DNA of 64,000 nt from Enterobacteriaceae endosymbiont of Donacia bicoloricornis (GCF_012567955.1 NZ_CP046186.1:239712-303711); one strand, 5' to 3'. Numbered from the stretch's first letter, positions 49,440 to 59,503 are shown. Notes: a model not told the origin generated them from the sequence alone. Program-made: numbers and translations.

Positions 49440-50531
49440 TTATATATATTTTGTTTCAAAATCATTCATAAAATTTATTAATTTTTTAATTCCTTCTATA
49501 GGCATAGCATTATATATTGAAGCTCTTATACCTCCTATTTTTTTATGTCCTTTAAGATAAAATAATCCATTTTCTTGTGATTTTTTTAAGAATAAATTTT
49601 CTTTTTCTGGATCTTGTAAATGAAAAACAACATTTGTTATTGATCTATTACGATATTTAATTTTATTTATATAAAATTTACTTCTATCTATAGTAGAATA
49701 AAGTAGTTTTGCTTTTTTTTTATTTATTTTACTAATAAATTTTATTCCTCCTTTTTTTTTTAACCATTTTAAAACTAATCCTGATAAATATAAAGAAAAA
49801 GTAGCAGGTGTGTTAAACATTGAATTATGTTGAGACATAATTTTATAATCTAATACTGAAGGTAATTCTTTTCTTTTTTTGTTATTCAAAATTAATTTTT
49901 TTTTTATAATTATAATAGTTAAACCAGCAGGACCAATATTTTTTTGTGCACTTGCATAAATCATACCATAATTTTTAATATTAATTTCTTGAGCAAGAAT
50001 AATAGATGATAAATCTGCTATAACAGTTTTATTTTCAAATTTAGGTTCTTCATTAATTGCAATACCTTCTATTGTTTCATTAGGACAATAATGTATATAT
50101 TTTGAATTATTATTTAAACTCCAGTATTTCATTTTTTCGATATAATATAATCCATTTTTTTTTTTTAATGGATTAATAATATGTGGTTTACAATATTTTG
50201 TAGCTTCTTTTATTGCTTCATTTGACCAATGTCCAATATTTGCATAATCAGCTGTTTCATCATAATATAATAAATTCATTGGTATAGCTGAAAATTGTGT
50301 TCTAGCACCTCCTTGACAAAATAATATTTCATATTCTGATGGGATATCAATCAGTTCTCTTAAATCTTTTTTTATATTTTTAATTAAATTCATGAAATCA
50401 TGAGTACGATGACTAATTTCCATAACAGAAACATTTAAATTATTCCAATTTATTAATTCATTTTGTGCTTTTTTTAAAACTTCATAAGGTAATAAAGCTG
50501 GTCCAGGACTAAAATTAAATATTTTTTGCAT
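49440..50531 (-). CDS. serC: Phosphoserine aminotransferase
   Basis: PLP enzyme making 3-phosphoserine, and in the DXP-dependent vitamin B6 route 4-phosphohydroxy-threonine. MQKIFNFSPGPALLP at the N-terminus and the PLP-lysine segment YASAQKNIGPAGLTI identify it. I start at the ATG at 50531 (363 aa, E. coli 362) because an AGGAT site precedes it and the 11 residues before it (from 50564) do not align. In tandem with aroA. serA and serB are not in the window, so serine versus B6 role is open. Confidence 0.96.
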   Translation of the reverse strand: MQKIFNFSPGPALLPYEVLKKAQNELINWNNLNVSVMEISHRTHDFMNLIKNIKKDLRELIDIPSEYEILFCQGGARTQFSAIPMNLLYYDETADYANIGHWSNEAIKEATKYCKPHIINPLKKKNGLYYIEKMKYWSLNNNSKYIHYCPNETIEGIAINEEPKFENKTVIADLSSIILAQEINIKNYGMIYASAQKNIGPAGLTIIIIKKKLILNNKKRKELPSVLDYKIMSQHNSMFNTPATFSLYLSGLVLKWLKKKGGIKFISKINKKKAKLLYSTIDRSKFYINKIKYRNRSITNVVFHLQDPEKENLFLKKSQENGLFYLKGHKKIGGIRASIYNAMPIEGIKKLINFMNDFETKYI

Positions 50532-50586
50532 AGTAATAATCCTATTAAACATATTATAAGTCATAAAATAATTTTTTTTTAAAATA

Positions 50587-51693
50587 TTAAGTTATAATAC
50601 TATTATGTGTATACATAGACATTATAATTCCAAAACTAGCCATAATAACTACAAGAGATGTCCCCCCATAACTTAATATAGGTAATGGTATACCTACAAC
50701 AGGTAATAAACCACTTACCATACTTATATTAACAAATATACATAAAAAAAATATTAATATTATTCCATTAATAATTAATTGATTATAAATATCACGACAC
50801 TTTAATGATAAGAATAAAATTCTTACTATTATTAATAAATATAAAAAAATTAATAATAATACTCCTATAAAACCAAATTCTTCTGCAAATACAGAAAATA
50901 TAAAATCAGTATGTTTTTCTGGTAAAAAATTTAATTGTGCTTGTGTTCCCATTTTCCATCCTTTTCCAAATAATCCTCCAGAACTAATTGCTATTTTAGA
51001 TTGAAAAATATGGTATCCTTTTCCTAATAAATCATAATTCATTTGTAATAACATTAACATTCTCTCTCTTTGATAATCATGTAGTAAAAAGATCCATGCA
51101 AAGGGAAGAAATATTATAAATAAAATAATACTGTTTAAAATTCTTTTCCAAGATAATCCAGCTAAAAATAATATAATAGCCCCGGATAAACTAATTAATA
51201 TAGCAGTACCTAAATCAGGTTGTTTAGCTACTAATATAGTAGGGATTAATATTAAAATTATTATTTGAAAGAATGTTTTTTGAAGAATATGATAATTATG
51301 TTTATCAAGAATATAAGATACAATTAAAGGAACTGATATTTTGGCTATTTCAGATGGTTGGAATGTAATAAAATTAATATGTAACCACCTTTGTGCTCCT
51401 TTTATAGTAGAACCAAAACATTTTACTGCAATTAATAAACATATAGTTAAAAAATAAAATAAAAAAGAATATTTTTTATAAATATGTGGAGGAATTTGCG
51501 CAGCTATTAACATAGTTATAAAACCGATACAAATTTGTATTATTTTATGTTTTAAATAAATATGATTTTTAGAACCTATTGAACTCCATGTTATAAATAA
51601 ACTAATTGTTAAAAGTATTATAATTAATAACAATAATATTGTATCTGTATGTAATACATAATGAATAAATTTATTCAAGTTTTTTTTTTTCAT
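50587..51693 (-). CDS. mrdB: RodA, SEDS-family peptidoglycan glycosyltransferase
   Basis: Membrane polymerase of the rod-elongation complex. It is 368 aa (E. coli 370), with about ten hydrophobic helices. Conserved SEDS stretches: GAQRWLHINFITFQPSEIAKI, AKQPDLGTAILI (catalytic Asp loop), LPEKHTDFIFSVFAEEFG and GIPLPILSYGGTS. It starts 25 bp after mrdA, its transpeptidase partner, as in E. coli. Confidence 0.97.
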   Translation of the reverse strand: MKKKNLNKFIHYVLHTDTILLLLIIILLTISLFITWSSIGSKNHIYLKHKIIQICIGFITMLIAAQIPPHIYKKYSFLFYFLTICLLIAVKCFGSTIKGAQRWLHINFITFQPSEIAKISVPLIVSYILDKHNYHILQKTFFQIIILILIPTILVAKQPDLGTAILISLSGAIILFLAGLSWKRILNSIILFIIFLPFAWIFLLHDYQRERMLMLLQMNYDLLGKGYHIFQSKIAISSGGLFGKGWKMGTQAQLNFLPEKHTDFIFSVFAEEFGFIGVLLLIFLYLLIIVRILFLSLKCRDIYNQLIINGIILIFFLCIFVNISMVSGLLPVVGIPLPILSYGGTSLVVIMASFGIIMSMYTHNSIIT

Positions 51694-51718
51694 AATAAAA
51701 TTACGTAATTAAATTTTT

Positions 51719-53602
51719 TTATATTAACAAATCTTTTTTATTTTCAAAAATATAATCGAAAATTTTTCTTGCAATATTGCCAATAAATATATCTTTATTA
51801 CTATTCTCTATAATAATAGTCATAGCTATTTTAGGATGTTTAAAAGGAGCAAAAGCTATTATAAGCTTATGATCTCTTAATTTTTCTTTTATTTTATTAA
51901 TATTATGTTTTTTTAAATTATTTAAATTAAAAACTTGTGCAGTTCCCGTTTTTGCAGCTATACTATAATTTTTTATATTAAGAAAATATTTATATAAAGT
52001 TCCATTTTTTTTATTTACTACATTAAACATACCGTTTTTAACAATATTCCAATATTGGATGGGAAAATTTACTACTTTTTTATATTTCTTATGTATATAA
52101 TAACTAAAAATATTATTTAATTTTTCTTTTTTATAAAGATGTAGAGGTTTACTAATACCATTATTAACTAAAATAGTTAATGCATTATGAATTTGTATAG
52201 GAGTAGCATTCCAATAACTTTGCCCTATACCAACAGAAATAGTATCTCCAATATACCAAGGAGTATCTGTACTGTTCAATTTCCATTGTCTTGTTGGTAA
52301 ATTACCTAATTTTTCGTTAAAAAGATCAATATTTGTTAATTTACCATAACCAAATTTATCCATCCATGTATGTATTTTATTAATACCTATATTATAGGCT
52401 AATTTATAAAAAAAAAAATCAGATGATTCTTGTATTGCTTTATTAACATTTAAATAACCATGACCATTTTTTTTCCAATCTTTATATTTTTGGTTAAATT
52501 TAGGAATTTTCCACCATCCTGGATCAAATAATATTGTATGTTCATTTATTAAATTTAATTTTAATGCTAATAAAGTCATATATGGCTTAACAGTAGAAGC
52601 TGGAGGATAAATACCTTGAATAGCACGATTAATTAAAGGATGATTAGCAATCATTTTATTTTTTAATAAAAAATGTAAACTTTTTTCTTTTTTATTATTA
52701 AGAAATAAATTAGGATCAAAACTAGGAGTTGATATCATAGCTAAAATTTCTCCATTTCTTGTATCGCTAATAATGACAGCTCCTTTTTTATCTTTCATTA
52801 ATGAATAGATATATTTTTGTAATTTATAATCAATAGTTAGAAAAATATCTTTTCCTGTATATGATTCTTCTTTACATATTGTATATTTATAAAAACCTTT
52901 ATTATTTATGGCGATTTTTTGATAACCATTAGTTCCATACATTTTTTTTTGGTAATATTTTTCAATACCATTTATTCCTACTGAAGAATTATCAGTATAA
53001 TTTTTTATTGTTTTTTTTTTCTTAAAAATATTTTTTTTTTTATTAGCATCAGAATGTATGTAACCTACTACATGTGCAAATAATTTTTTTTGTGGATAAA
53101 AACGTTTTTGATAAATTTTCAGAGGTATTTCAGGAAATAAATATTTATTTACTAAAAATTTTGATGCTTGACGATTATTTAAGTCTATTTTAAAAATTAT
53201 TTTTTTTAATGATTTTTTTTCTTTTTTTGATTTTGTTACTTTTGCAATATCAGATTTATTAATCTTTAATTTTAAAAATTTTTGTAAAAAAATAATTTTT
53301 TGTAAAAAATCATTAATATTATTAGTTTGTATTTTAATTTGATAAAAACTTTTATTTTTTGCTAAAACTATACCATTTCTATCATAAATTAAACCTCTAT
53401 TAGGCTTTAAAAAAAAAAAACCAACATAATTTTGTTCGGCTTGTAATTTATATTTTTTATAAGATCTAATTTGTAAATAATATAAATTAAATATTAGAAT
53501 ACTGAATAATATTAAGAAAGTTTTAATTAAAAATTTTGTTCTTTGGAAAAAGATTTTTGATTTTATTTTATAATTTTGTGAAAAATTATATTTTATATAC
53601 AT
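51719..53602 (-). CDS. mrdA: Penicillin-binding protein 2 (peptidoglycan transpeptidase)
   Basis: Class B PBP that crosslinks wall in elongation with RodA. It is 627 aa (E. coli 633). One N-terminal membrane anchor (about residues 26-45), a dimerisation/pedestal domain, then the transpeptidase domain with the SxxK motif in YPPASTVKPYM, SSD in QESSDFFFYKLAY and KTGTAQ near the C-terminus. All catalytic motifs are intact, so an active enzyme is expected. Confidence 0.97.
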   Translation of the reverse strand: MYIKYNFSQNYKIKSKIFFQRTKFLIKTFLILFSILIFNLYYLQIRSYKKYKLQAEQNYVGFFFLKPNRGLIYDRNGIVLAKNKSFYQIKIQTNNINDFLQKIIFLQKFLKLKINKSDIAKVTKSKKEKKSLKKIIFKIDLNNRQASKFLVNKYLFPEIPLKIYQKRFYPQKKLFAHVVGYIHSDANKKKNIFKKKKTIKNYTDNSSVGINGIEKYYQKKMYGTNGYQKIAINNKGFYKYTICKEESYTGKDIFLTIDYKLQKYIYSLMKDKKGAVIISDTRNGEILAMISTPSFDPNLFLNNKKEKSLHFLLKNKMIANHPLINRAIQGIYPPASTVKPYMTLLALKLNLINEHTILFDPGWWKIPKFNQKYKDWKKNGHGYLNVNKAIQESSDFFFYKLAYNIGINKIHTWMDKFGYGKLTNIDLFNEKLGNLPTRQWKLNSTDTPWYIGDTISVGIGQSYWNATPIQIHNALTILVNNGISKPLHLYKKEKLNNIFSYYIHKKYKKVVNFPIQYWNIVKNGMFNVVNKKNGTLYKYFLNIKNYSIAAKTGTAQVFNLNNLKKHNINKIKEKLRDHKLIIAFAPFKHPKIAMTIIIENSNKDIFIGNIARKIFDYIFENKKDLLI

Positions 53603-53633
53603 TATTATTTTAACCTATATTATTTAATATTTT

Positions 53634-54626
53634 TTATGAAAAAAATAAAATTAATCTCTCTAAATCAATCCAGAAATATTTTTCTACATAATTATTTATT
53701 ATAAAACTTTTAATATTTATTTCAATTTCTAACAATAATTTAATTATTAAATATATTTTTTTATTATTAATTTTTTTTAAAATTTTTATAAAAAAATTTT
53801 GTTTTTTTGGTAATATTGAAAATTTTCTGAAAATTATGTTTAAAGGATATTTTTTTAAACTTCTATATATTTTTAAAATTAAAAAAATATTTTTTTGTAA
53901 TTTATTAAAAATAATAAAAATATTTTCTTTATTGTTTTTCATTTTTTGAATTATTTTAAAACTATTTTCTATTTGATTTTCTAAAATAGAATTAGTTAAA
54001 TTATTATTTTTTTTAAAAACAAAATTTTTTAAATAACCAAGATCTTTTTTTTGTATATAAATATTTTTTATAACTTGATTTAATATCATTAAATTTTTTG
54101 AATACAAGTTATATAATGTAATACAAACATTTTTATCTATAAATAAATTTAATTGTTTAAACCGAAAATAGATCCAATTAAGAAGTTGACTATTATTTAA
54201 TTTATTAAATTCATAAAGTATTATACACTGATTATTTATAATGTTTTTAAAATTTTTTTCAATATATAAATTAATATAGTCATGAATTTCTAAAATTAGA
54301 ATATTATTAATACTTATATATTTAATTAATATATTAATGTTTTTTTTTGATTTTATAAAATCTTTTTTATTTAAAAAAATTAGATGTATTATCTGTTTTT
54401 TACAAAAAAAATCTCTAATTATAAATCTGGAAAAAATATTATCCCAAATAATATTATTATCTATAATAATTATATTATTTTTTATATAACTTAATTCTAA
54501 TAATTTTTTTAATAATATATTAATATTTTTTTTAATAAAAAATAATTCATCTCCCATTATGATGTAACAATGGTGTTTTTCACTATATATTTTTTTATAA
54601 AAATTTTTTAAAAATATCTGATTCAT
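53634..54626 (-). CDS. holA: DNA polymerase III delta subunit
   Basis: Wrench subunit of the clamp loader that opens the beta ring. It is 330 aa (E. coli 343). Similarity is low but follows HolA through the chain: YIIMGDELFFIKKNI near the start, LLNWIYFRFKQLNLFIDKN in the middle and LLEIEINIKSFI-type helices at the end. Position between leuS and mrdA (E. coli leuS-lptE-holA-nadD...mrdA) supports it. Very Lys/Ile/Asn-rich, as are poorly constrained genes here. Confidence 0.85.
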   Translation of the reverse strand: MNQIFLKNFYKKIYSEKHHCYIIMGDELFFIKKNINILLKKLLELSYIKNNIIIIDNNIIWDNIFSRFIIRDFFCKKQIIHLIFLNKKDFIKSKKNINILIKYISINNILILEIHDYINLYIEKNFKNIINNQCIILYEFNKLNNSQLLNWIYFRFKQLNLFIDKNVCITLYNLYSKNLMILNQVIKNIYIQKKDLGYLKNFVFKKNNNLTNSILENQIENSFKIIQKMKNNKENIFIIFNKLQKNIFLILKIYRSLKKYPLNIIFRKFSILPKKQNFFIKILKKINNKKIYLIIKLLLEIEINIKSFIINNYVEKYFWIDLERLILFFS

Positions 54627-54684
54627 TTTTATTAAAATGTATATTGTTGATTTATATTTAATTTTAATAATATTTTAAATATTA

Positions 54685-57243
54685 TTATTTTTTTTTTGTT
54701 ACTATATTTAGTATTTTTTGTGGAATATATATTATCTTTATAATTTTAATATTTACTAAAAATTTCGATATATTATTATTCGATAATACATAATTTTTAA
54801 TATTAGTTTCTTGATATTTAATTTTTTCTGGTATAGAAAGATTATATTTTTTTTTACCATCTATTTGAATTACAAGATCAAATGTATCTTTTATTTTTTT
54901 AGTATTAATTTTTATAATTATAGGCCATGATGCTTGATCAATATCATTTTTTTTTCCCATATGTTTCCATAATACAAAACAAAAATGAGGGGTAAAAGGA
55001 TAAAGCATTTTTAATATAATTAGTAAACTATCAAAAATTATAGTATAATCAACATTATTGTGTATTTTATATTTTTTAATTTTATTAAAAAAAATCATAA
55101 TTGAAGAAATCACTGTATTAAAAGATTGATTTTTTTCAAAATTGTTTGTTACTTTGATAATAGTTTTATTTGCATAATCTTGCATTATTAGTTGTTCTTT
55201 ATTATATAAAGAACACAATTTATCTTTTTTTATTTTTTCATAATTAAAAGATAATTTTTTATATTCATAAATAAATTTCCATATTTTTTTTAAAAATTTA
55301 TGCATTCCTTTAATTCCAGTTTCTTGCCATTCTAAATCTATAGTAGGAGGAGCAGCAAACATAATAAACAAACGTAAAGAATCTGCTCCATATTTTTCAA
55401 TAATATGTTGGGGATTAACTCCATTATTTTTAGATTTAGACATTTTAATCATACCATGATTAATTAATCTTCTTCCTTTTTTATCTAAAAAAATATTATT
55501 TTTTTTATCAAAAATAATATTTTTTTCTTTTACCCAATGATACTTTTTTTCTTTATCAAGATAATAATAAGAATTTGCTAATACCATTCCTTGACATAAT
55601 AATTTTTTTACTGGTTCATCAGTATTTAATAATCCAATATCTCGCATTAATTTATGAAAAAAACGAAAATATATTAAATGCATGGTTGCATGTTCTATAC
55701 CACCAATGTATTGGTCTACTGGTAACCAATAGTTAGCATATTTTTTATTTATCATTTTATTATTTTCTTTATTAGAAGTATACCTCGCATAATACCATGA
55801 AGATTCAATAAAAGTATCAAATGTATCTGTTTCTAATTGACCTATTATACCATTACGATTATATTGAAACCAATCTAAATTATTTTTAATTTTTTTATTG
55901 TAATTTTCTTTGATATTTTCATTTAAAATTTTTTTTGGAAAAATTAAAGGCAATTCATTTTTTTGTAGTGGTACAAATTTTTTATTTTTTTTGATAATTA
56001 TTGGAATTGGTGTTCCCCATATTCTTTGTCTTGAAATACTCCAATCTTTTAAATTATAATATTTTTTATAAAATGCTTTTTTTTTAAAAATTAGTTTTTT
56101 AATAAGTAAATTGTTATTACCTTTAGTATATTTATCTAGATTAGATATTTTATTTTGTGACAAAAATAATGCTTTATATTTTTGTACAAAAGAAAAATCT
56201 TTTTTATTACATTGTGGTATACCAATAGTTGCATTAATTTTATTAGAATTAGATAAATAATTTACAATTATTATTTGTATTTTTTTTTTAATAATAATAT
56301 TATTTTGTGCAAATAATTTACTGTTAATATAATTAACTTGATTGAATAAAAACTTATTTTCTTTATCATTAGGATATAAAGATGAATATCTTTTAATAAA
56401 ATCTTTAATTTTTTTATTTTTTATAAATTTTTTACATATTGGATGATTATACAAAATTTTAATAAAAAAAATGTTTTTAAGAGCAAAAAAATATTTTTTT
56501 TTAATAAATACGTTAAATTTATAATTAGTGTTATAAAGTTGAAAAATAATGTTTATTCCTTCTATTTTACCAATCCAATTTTTTTGCATATTTTTTACTT
56601 TTTGAGGCCAATAATTTAATTTATTTAAATCACTAAGTAGTTCCTCAGCATAGTTAGTAATTTTTAAAAACCATTGTTCAACTAATTTTTTTTTGACAAG
56701 ACTATGGCATCTCCAACAACATTTATCAATTACTTGTTCATTAGCTAATATAGTTTTATCTATAGGACACCAATTAACTATATCTTTTTTTTTATATGCT
56801 AAACCTAAATTATATAATTTTAAAAAAAACCATTGTTCCCAACGATAATAATTAGGATCACATGTTGTTATTTCTCTATCCCAATCAAAACTAAACCCTA
56901 ATAATTTTAGTTGTTTTTTCATGTATTTAATATTTTTTTTAGTCCATATATTAGGAGCAATACCATGATTATGAGCTGCGATCTCTGCAGGCAAACCAAA
57001 AGCATCCCATCCAATTGGATGTAAAACATTTTTACCTAACATTCGTTGATATCTTGCAATAACATCTCCTATTGTATAATTACGTACATGTCCCATATGT
57101 AATTTACCTGAAGGATAAGGTAACATTGAAAGACAATAAAATTTTTTTTTATTATAATTTATGTTTACTTTAAAAGTTTTTTTAGATTCCCATTCTTTTT
57201 GTACATAAAATTCTATTTCTTTAGGAAAGTACTCTTTTTTCAT
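54685..57243 (-). CDS. leuS: Leucyl-tRNA synthetase
   Basis: Class Ia synthetase charging tRNA-Leu. It is 852 aa (E. coli 860). The catalytic motifs are intact: PYPSGKLHMGH (42-52) and KMSKSKNNG in the C-terminal half, with WSISRQRIWGTPIP and the ESSWYYARYT segment. The CP1 editing domain (about 225-395) is present in length but has lost the threonine-rich TTRPDT motif, reading FIKKKYFFALKN there; the AVPGHDQRD loop reads GIPQCNKKD. Hydrolytic editing is therefore probably lost. It lies 62 bp after ybeY; lptE, which follows in E. coli, is missing. Confidence 0.97.
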   Translation of the reverse strand: MKKEYFPKEIEFYVQKEWESKKTFKVNINYNKKKFYCLSMLPYPSGKLHMGHVRNYTIGDVIARYQRMLGKNVLHPIGWDAFGLPAEIAAHNHGIAPNIWTKKNIKYMKKQLKLLGFSFDWDREITTCDPNYYRWEQWFFLKLYNLGLAYKKKDIVNWCPIDKTILANEQVIDKCCWRCHSLVKKKLVEQWFLKITNYAEELLSDLNKLNYWPQKVKNMQKNWIGKIEGINIIFQLYNTNYKFNVFIKKKYFFALKNIFFIKILYNHPICKKFIKNKKIKDFIKRYSSLYPNDKENKFLFNQVNYINSKLFAQNNIIIKKKIQIIIVNYLSNSNKINATIGIPQCNKKDFSFVQKYKALFLSQNKISNLDKYTKGNNNLLIKKLIFKKKAFYKKYYNLKDWSISRQRIWGTPIPIIIKKNKKFVPLQKNELPLIFPKKILNENIKENYNKKIKNNLDWFQYNRNGIIGQLETDTFDTFIESSWYYARYTSNKENNKMINKKYANYWLPVDQYIGGIEHATMHLIYFRFFHKLMRDIGLLNTDEPVKKLLCQGMVLANSYYYLDKEKKYHWVKEKNIIFDKKNNIFLDKKGRRLINHGMIKMSKSKNNGVNPQHIIEKYGADSLRLFIMFAAPPTIDLEWQETGIKGMHKFLKKIWKFIYEYKKLSFNYEKIKKDKLCSLYNKEQLIMQDYANKTIIKVTNNFEKNQSFNTVISSIMIFFNKIKKYKIHNNVDYTIIFDSLLIILKMLYPFTPHFCFVLWKHMGKKNDIDQASWPIIIKINTKKIKDTFDLVIQIDGKKKYNLSIPEKIKYQETNIKNYVLSNNNISKFLVNIKIIKIIYIPQKILNIVTKKK

Positions 57244-57305
57244 ATAAAAAATTCCTAAATATACTATTGAAATTTATTAATTTAATATTAATAAAATATA
57301 TTTTA

Positions 57306-57764
57306 TTAAAAGTATGGATTTTTATATCCAAATAAATTCAGCATTTTTATCTCTCTTAATTGCATTATACACGTTTCTTTAATATCTTTATGATTAAAAT
57401 TTAAGAGATGTAAACATGAATGTATAATAATATGTGCCCAATGAGATTTTAACAATTTTTCCTGTAAAAAAGCTTCATATTCAATAATTTCTTTACACAA
57501 AATAAGTTCACCTAATAATGTTTTTTTTAAAAAATTTTTTTCTAATAAAAAAGATAAAACATTAGTTGGTTTAGAAATTTTTAAATATTTTTTATTAATT
57601 TTTAATATAGAATTTTTTTCTACAATAGAAATATTAAGAGTAATTTTTTTTATATTTTTTTTTGAAAAAATTTTATATAACCAAAATAAAATATCATTTT
57701 TTAAAGGAAGGTTATTATCATTTTTACAAAAATTATAATAATTTAAAATAATATTTAATCCCAT
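57306..57764 (-). CDS. ybeY: YbeY endoribonuclease
   Basis: Zinc-dependent RNase in 16S 3'-end maturation and ribosome quality control. It is 152 aa (E. coli 155). The metal triad His115, His119 and His125 is in HSCLHLLNFNH, corresponding to the family HGxLHLxGYDH; the two Gly positions are altered. TNVLSFLLE and GELILC are also family-like. It starts 18 bp after miaB; ybeZ, normally between, is gone. Confidence 0.94.
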   Translation of the reverse strand: MGLNIILNYYNFCKNDNNLPLKNDILFWLYKIFSKKNIKKITLNISIVEKNSILKINKKYLKISKPTNVLSFLLEKNFLKKTLLGELILCKEIIEYEAFLQEKLLKSHWAHIIIHSCLHLLNFNHKDIKETCIMQLREIKMLNLFGYKNPYF

Positions 57765-57782
57765 ATAATCCTAAAATAAAAA

Positions 57783-59123
57783 TTAGTTCTTGCAAACAGA
57801 TATAAATTTTCCATATAAAGAATATATATAAGTATCAAGAATTTTAATATAAACAAGTTTACCAATATAGTTTTTTTTATAAGTAAAAAAAACTATTCTA
57901 TTATTTTCAGTTTTTCCAAAATATTTATTTTGTTGAATTGATATACCTTCTACTAAAATAATTTGTATTGTATTTAACATTTTTAAACTAAATTTCTTAG
58001 TTTGTTCTTTAATATGATATTGTAATAAATATAATCTCTTTTTTTTTTCCAAAATACTTATATTATCTTTCATTTTACTGGCTGGAGTTCCAGGTCTAGG
58101 AGAATAAATAAAACTAAAACTCATATCTAAATCCAAATCTAAAATTAGAGAGATAGTATTTTCAAAATCTTTTTTGGTTTCTCCAGGAAAACCAACTATA
58201 AAATCAGAACCAATTTGAATATTAGGTCTAATATTTTTAATTTTATTAATAATTTGAATATATTCAGAGATATTATATCTTCTCTTCATTAAAGATAAAA
58301 TTTTATCAGAACCACTTTGTACTGGTAAATGTACAAAATTAACTAATTTAGGTAATTTTTTATATGTTTCGATTAATTCAGTAGTAAAATTTTTAGGATG
58401 ACTAGTAGTAAATCTAATTCTTTTTATATTTTTTATTTTTGAAATTTTTATTAATAATTTTGAAAAAGTATAATATTTATTGATTTTTTTATCAAAATAA
58501 AAATAAGCATTAACATTTTGACCTAATAAATGAATTTCTTTTGCCCCTTGAGTCGATAAATTTTGAATTTCTAAAATTATATCTTTATAAGGTCTACTTA
58601 TTTCTTTTCCTCTAGTGTATGGTACTATGCAATAAGTACAATATTTACTACAACCTTCTATAATTGAAACAAAAGCACTTACATTTTTTGTTTTTGTTGT
58701 GGGAAAAAATTTAAATTTTTCAATTTTAGGAAAACTAATATCAATCAAATATTTTTTAAATTTACGTACTTTATATATCATTTGGGGTAATTTATGAAAA
58801 GTTTGAGGACCAAAAATAATATCAACATAATATGCTCTATTTAATATTTTTTTACCTTCTTGAGAAGCAACACAACCTCCAACTCCTATAATAATTTCAG
58901 GATTATATTTTTTTAAAATTTTCCATCTTCCTAATTGATGAAATAATTTTTCTTGTGCTTTTTCTCTTACAGAACATGTATTTAATATTAAAATATTTGC
59001 ATCTTTAACAGATTTAGTAATTTGACAATTTAACTTGTATTTCATAATATCTGCTATCTTTGAAGAATCATATTCATTCATTTGACAGCCCCAAGTTTTG
59101 ATATATAATTTATTATTTAGCAT
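57783..59123 (-). CDS. miaB: MiaB, tRNA-2-methylthio-N6-dimethylallyladenosine synthase
   Basis: Radical SAM methylthiotransferase acting on i6A37 of tRNAs. It is 446 aa (E. coli 474). The auxiliary-cluster cysteines are Cys13, Cys50 and Cys84; the radical SAM cluster is Cys158, Cys162 and Cys165 (CSKYCTYC). PYTRGKEISR, SGSDKILSLMKRRY and GFPGETKKDFE follow, then a short C-terminal TRAM domain. Flavodoxin (61.5 kb) is a known reductant for such enzymes. First protein gene downstream of the Met-Leu-Gln tRNAs, as in E. coli. Confidence 0.96.
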   Translation of the reverse strand: MLNNKLYIKTWGCQMNEYDSSKIADIMKYKLNCQITKSVKDANILILNTCSVREKAQEKLFHQLGRWKILKKYNPEIIIGVGGCVASQEGKKILNRAYYVDIIFGPQTFHKLPQMIYKVRKFKKYLIDISFPKIEKFKFFPTTKTKNVSAFVSIIEGCSKYCTYCIVPYTRGKEISRPYKDIILEIQNLSTQGAKEIHLLGQNVNAYFYFDKKINKYYTFSKLLIKISKIKNIKRIRFTTSHPKNFTTELIETYKKLPKLVNFVHLPVQSGSDKILSLMKRRYNISEYIQIINKIKNIRPNIQIGSDFIVGFPGETKKDFENTISLILDLDLDMSFSFIYSPRPGTPASKMKDNISILEKKKRLYLLQYHIKEQTKKFSLKMLNTIQIILVEGISIQQNKYFGKTENNRIVFFTYKKNYIGKLVYIKILDTYIYSLYGKFISVCKN

Positions 59124-59177
59124 AATTAATAATTAAAGATTAATTTTTGTTAAATTTTATAAAAAAAACACACAGAT

Positions 59178-59249
59178 CTGGGGTACCTGGATTTGAACCA
59201 GGGATGCCGGTATCAAAAACCGGTGCCTTAACCACTTGGCTATACCCCA
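59178..59249 (-). tRNA. tRNA-Gln(TTG)
   Basis: Acceptor TGGGGTA/TACCCCA and discriminator G. The anticodon stem CCGGT/ACCGG encloses TTTTGAT, giving TTG. Third of the Met-Leu-Gln cluster, upstream of miaB as in E. coli, where seven tRNA genes stand. Confidence 0.96.
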
Positions 59250-59266
59250 AATATTTATTTATTATT

Positions 59267-59355
59267 TGCGGGGGACGAGAGTTGAACTCGTATTATATTA
59301 AAATTAATAACCAGAACCTAAATCTGGTGCGTCTACCAAATTCCGCCACCCCCGC
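59267..59355 (-). tRNA. tRNA-Leu(TAG)
   Basis: A class II tRNA of 89 nt with a long, A+T-rich variable arm. Acceptor GCGGGGG/CCCCCGC is perfect. The anticodon arm CCAGATTTAGGTTCTGG gives TAG. Confidence 0.95.
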
Positions 59356-59369
59356 ATTATTTTTTATTT

Positions 59370-59444
59370 TAGCTACGATGGGGATTGAACCCATGACCTC
59401 AGCGTTATGAATGCTGTGCTCTATTCCAACTGAGCTACGTAGCC
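59370..59444 (-). tRNA. tRNA-Met(CAT), elongator type
   Basis: Acceptor GGCTACG/CGTAGCT closes with a G:T pair. The anticodon loop TTCATAA gives CAT. The last anticodon-stem pair (31-39) is A:C rather than a Watson-Crick pair. The overall sequence follows E. coli elongator tRNA-Met, not the initiator, which has an unpaired 1-72 and three stem G:C pairs. Confidence 0.94.
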
Positions 59445-59458
59445 AAACACTCTTCTAT

Positions 59459-59487
59459 ATTATGTAAATAATAAATTATAACGTCAA
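59459..59487 (-). promoter_or_regulatory. Sigma-70 promoter of tRNA-Met/Leu/Gln
   Basis: Minus strand TTGACG (59487-59482), 17-bp spacer, CATAAT (59464-59459). Five of six matches in each box. The predicted start is about 8 bp upstream of tRNA-Met. Confidence 0.65.
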
Positions 59488-59503
59488 CTAATTTATTTAT
59501 TTA

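Noticed and set aside
59147-59410. An 87-codon plus-strand frame with SGVPGFEPGMPVSKTGALTTW-like sequence
   Set aside because: It runs antisense through tRNA-Gln, tRNA-Leu and tRNA-Met; such peptides are well-known artefacts of translated tRNA genes.
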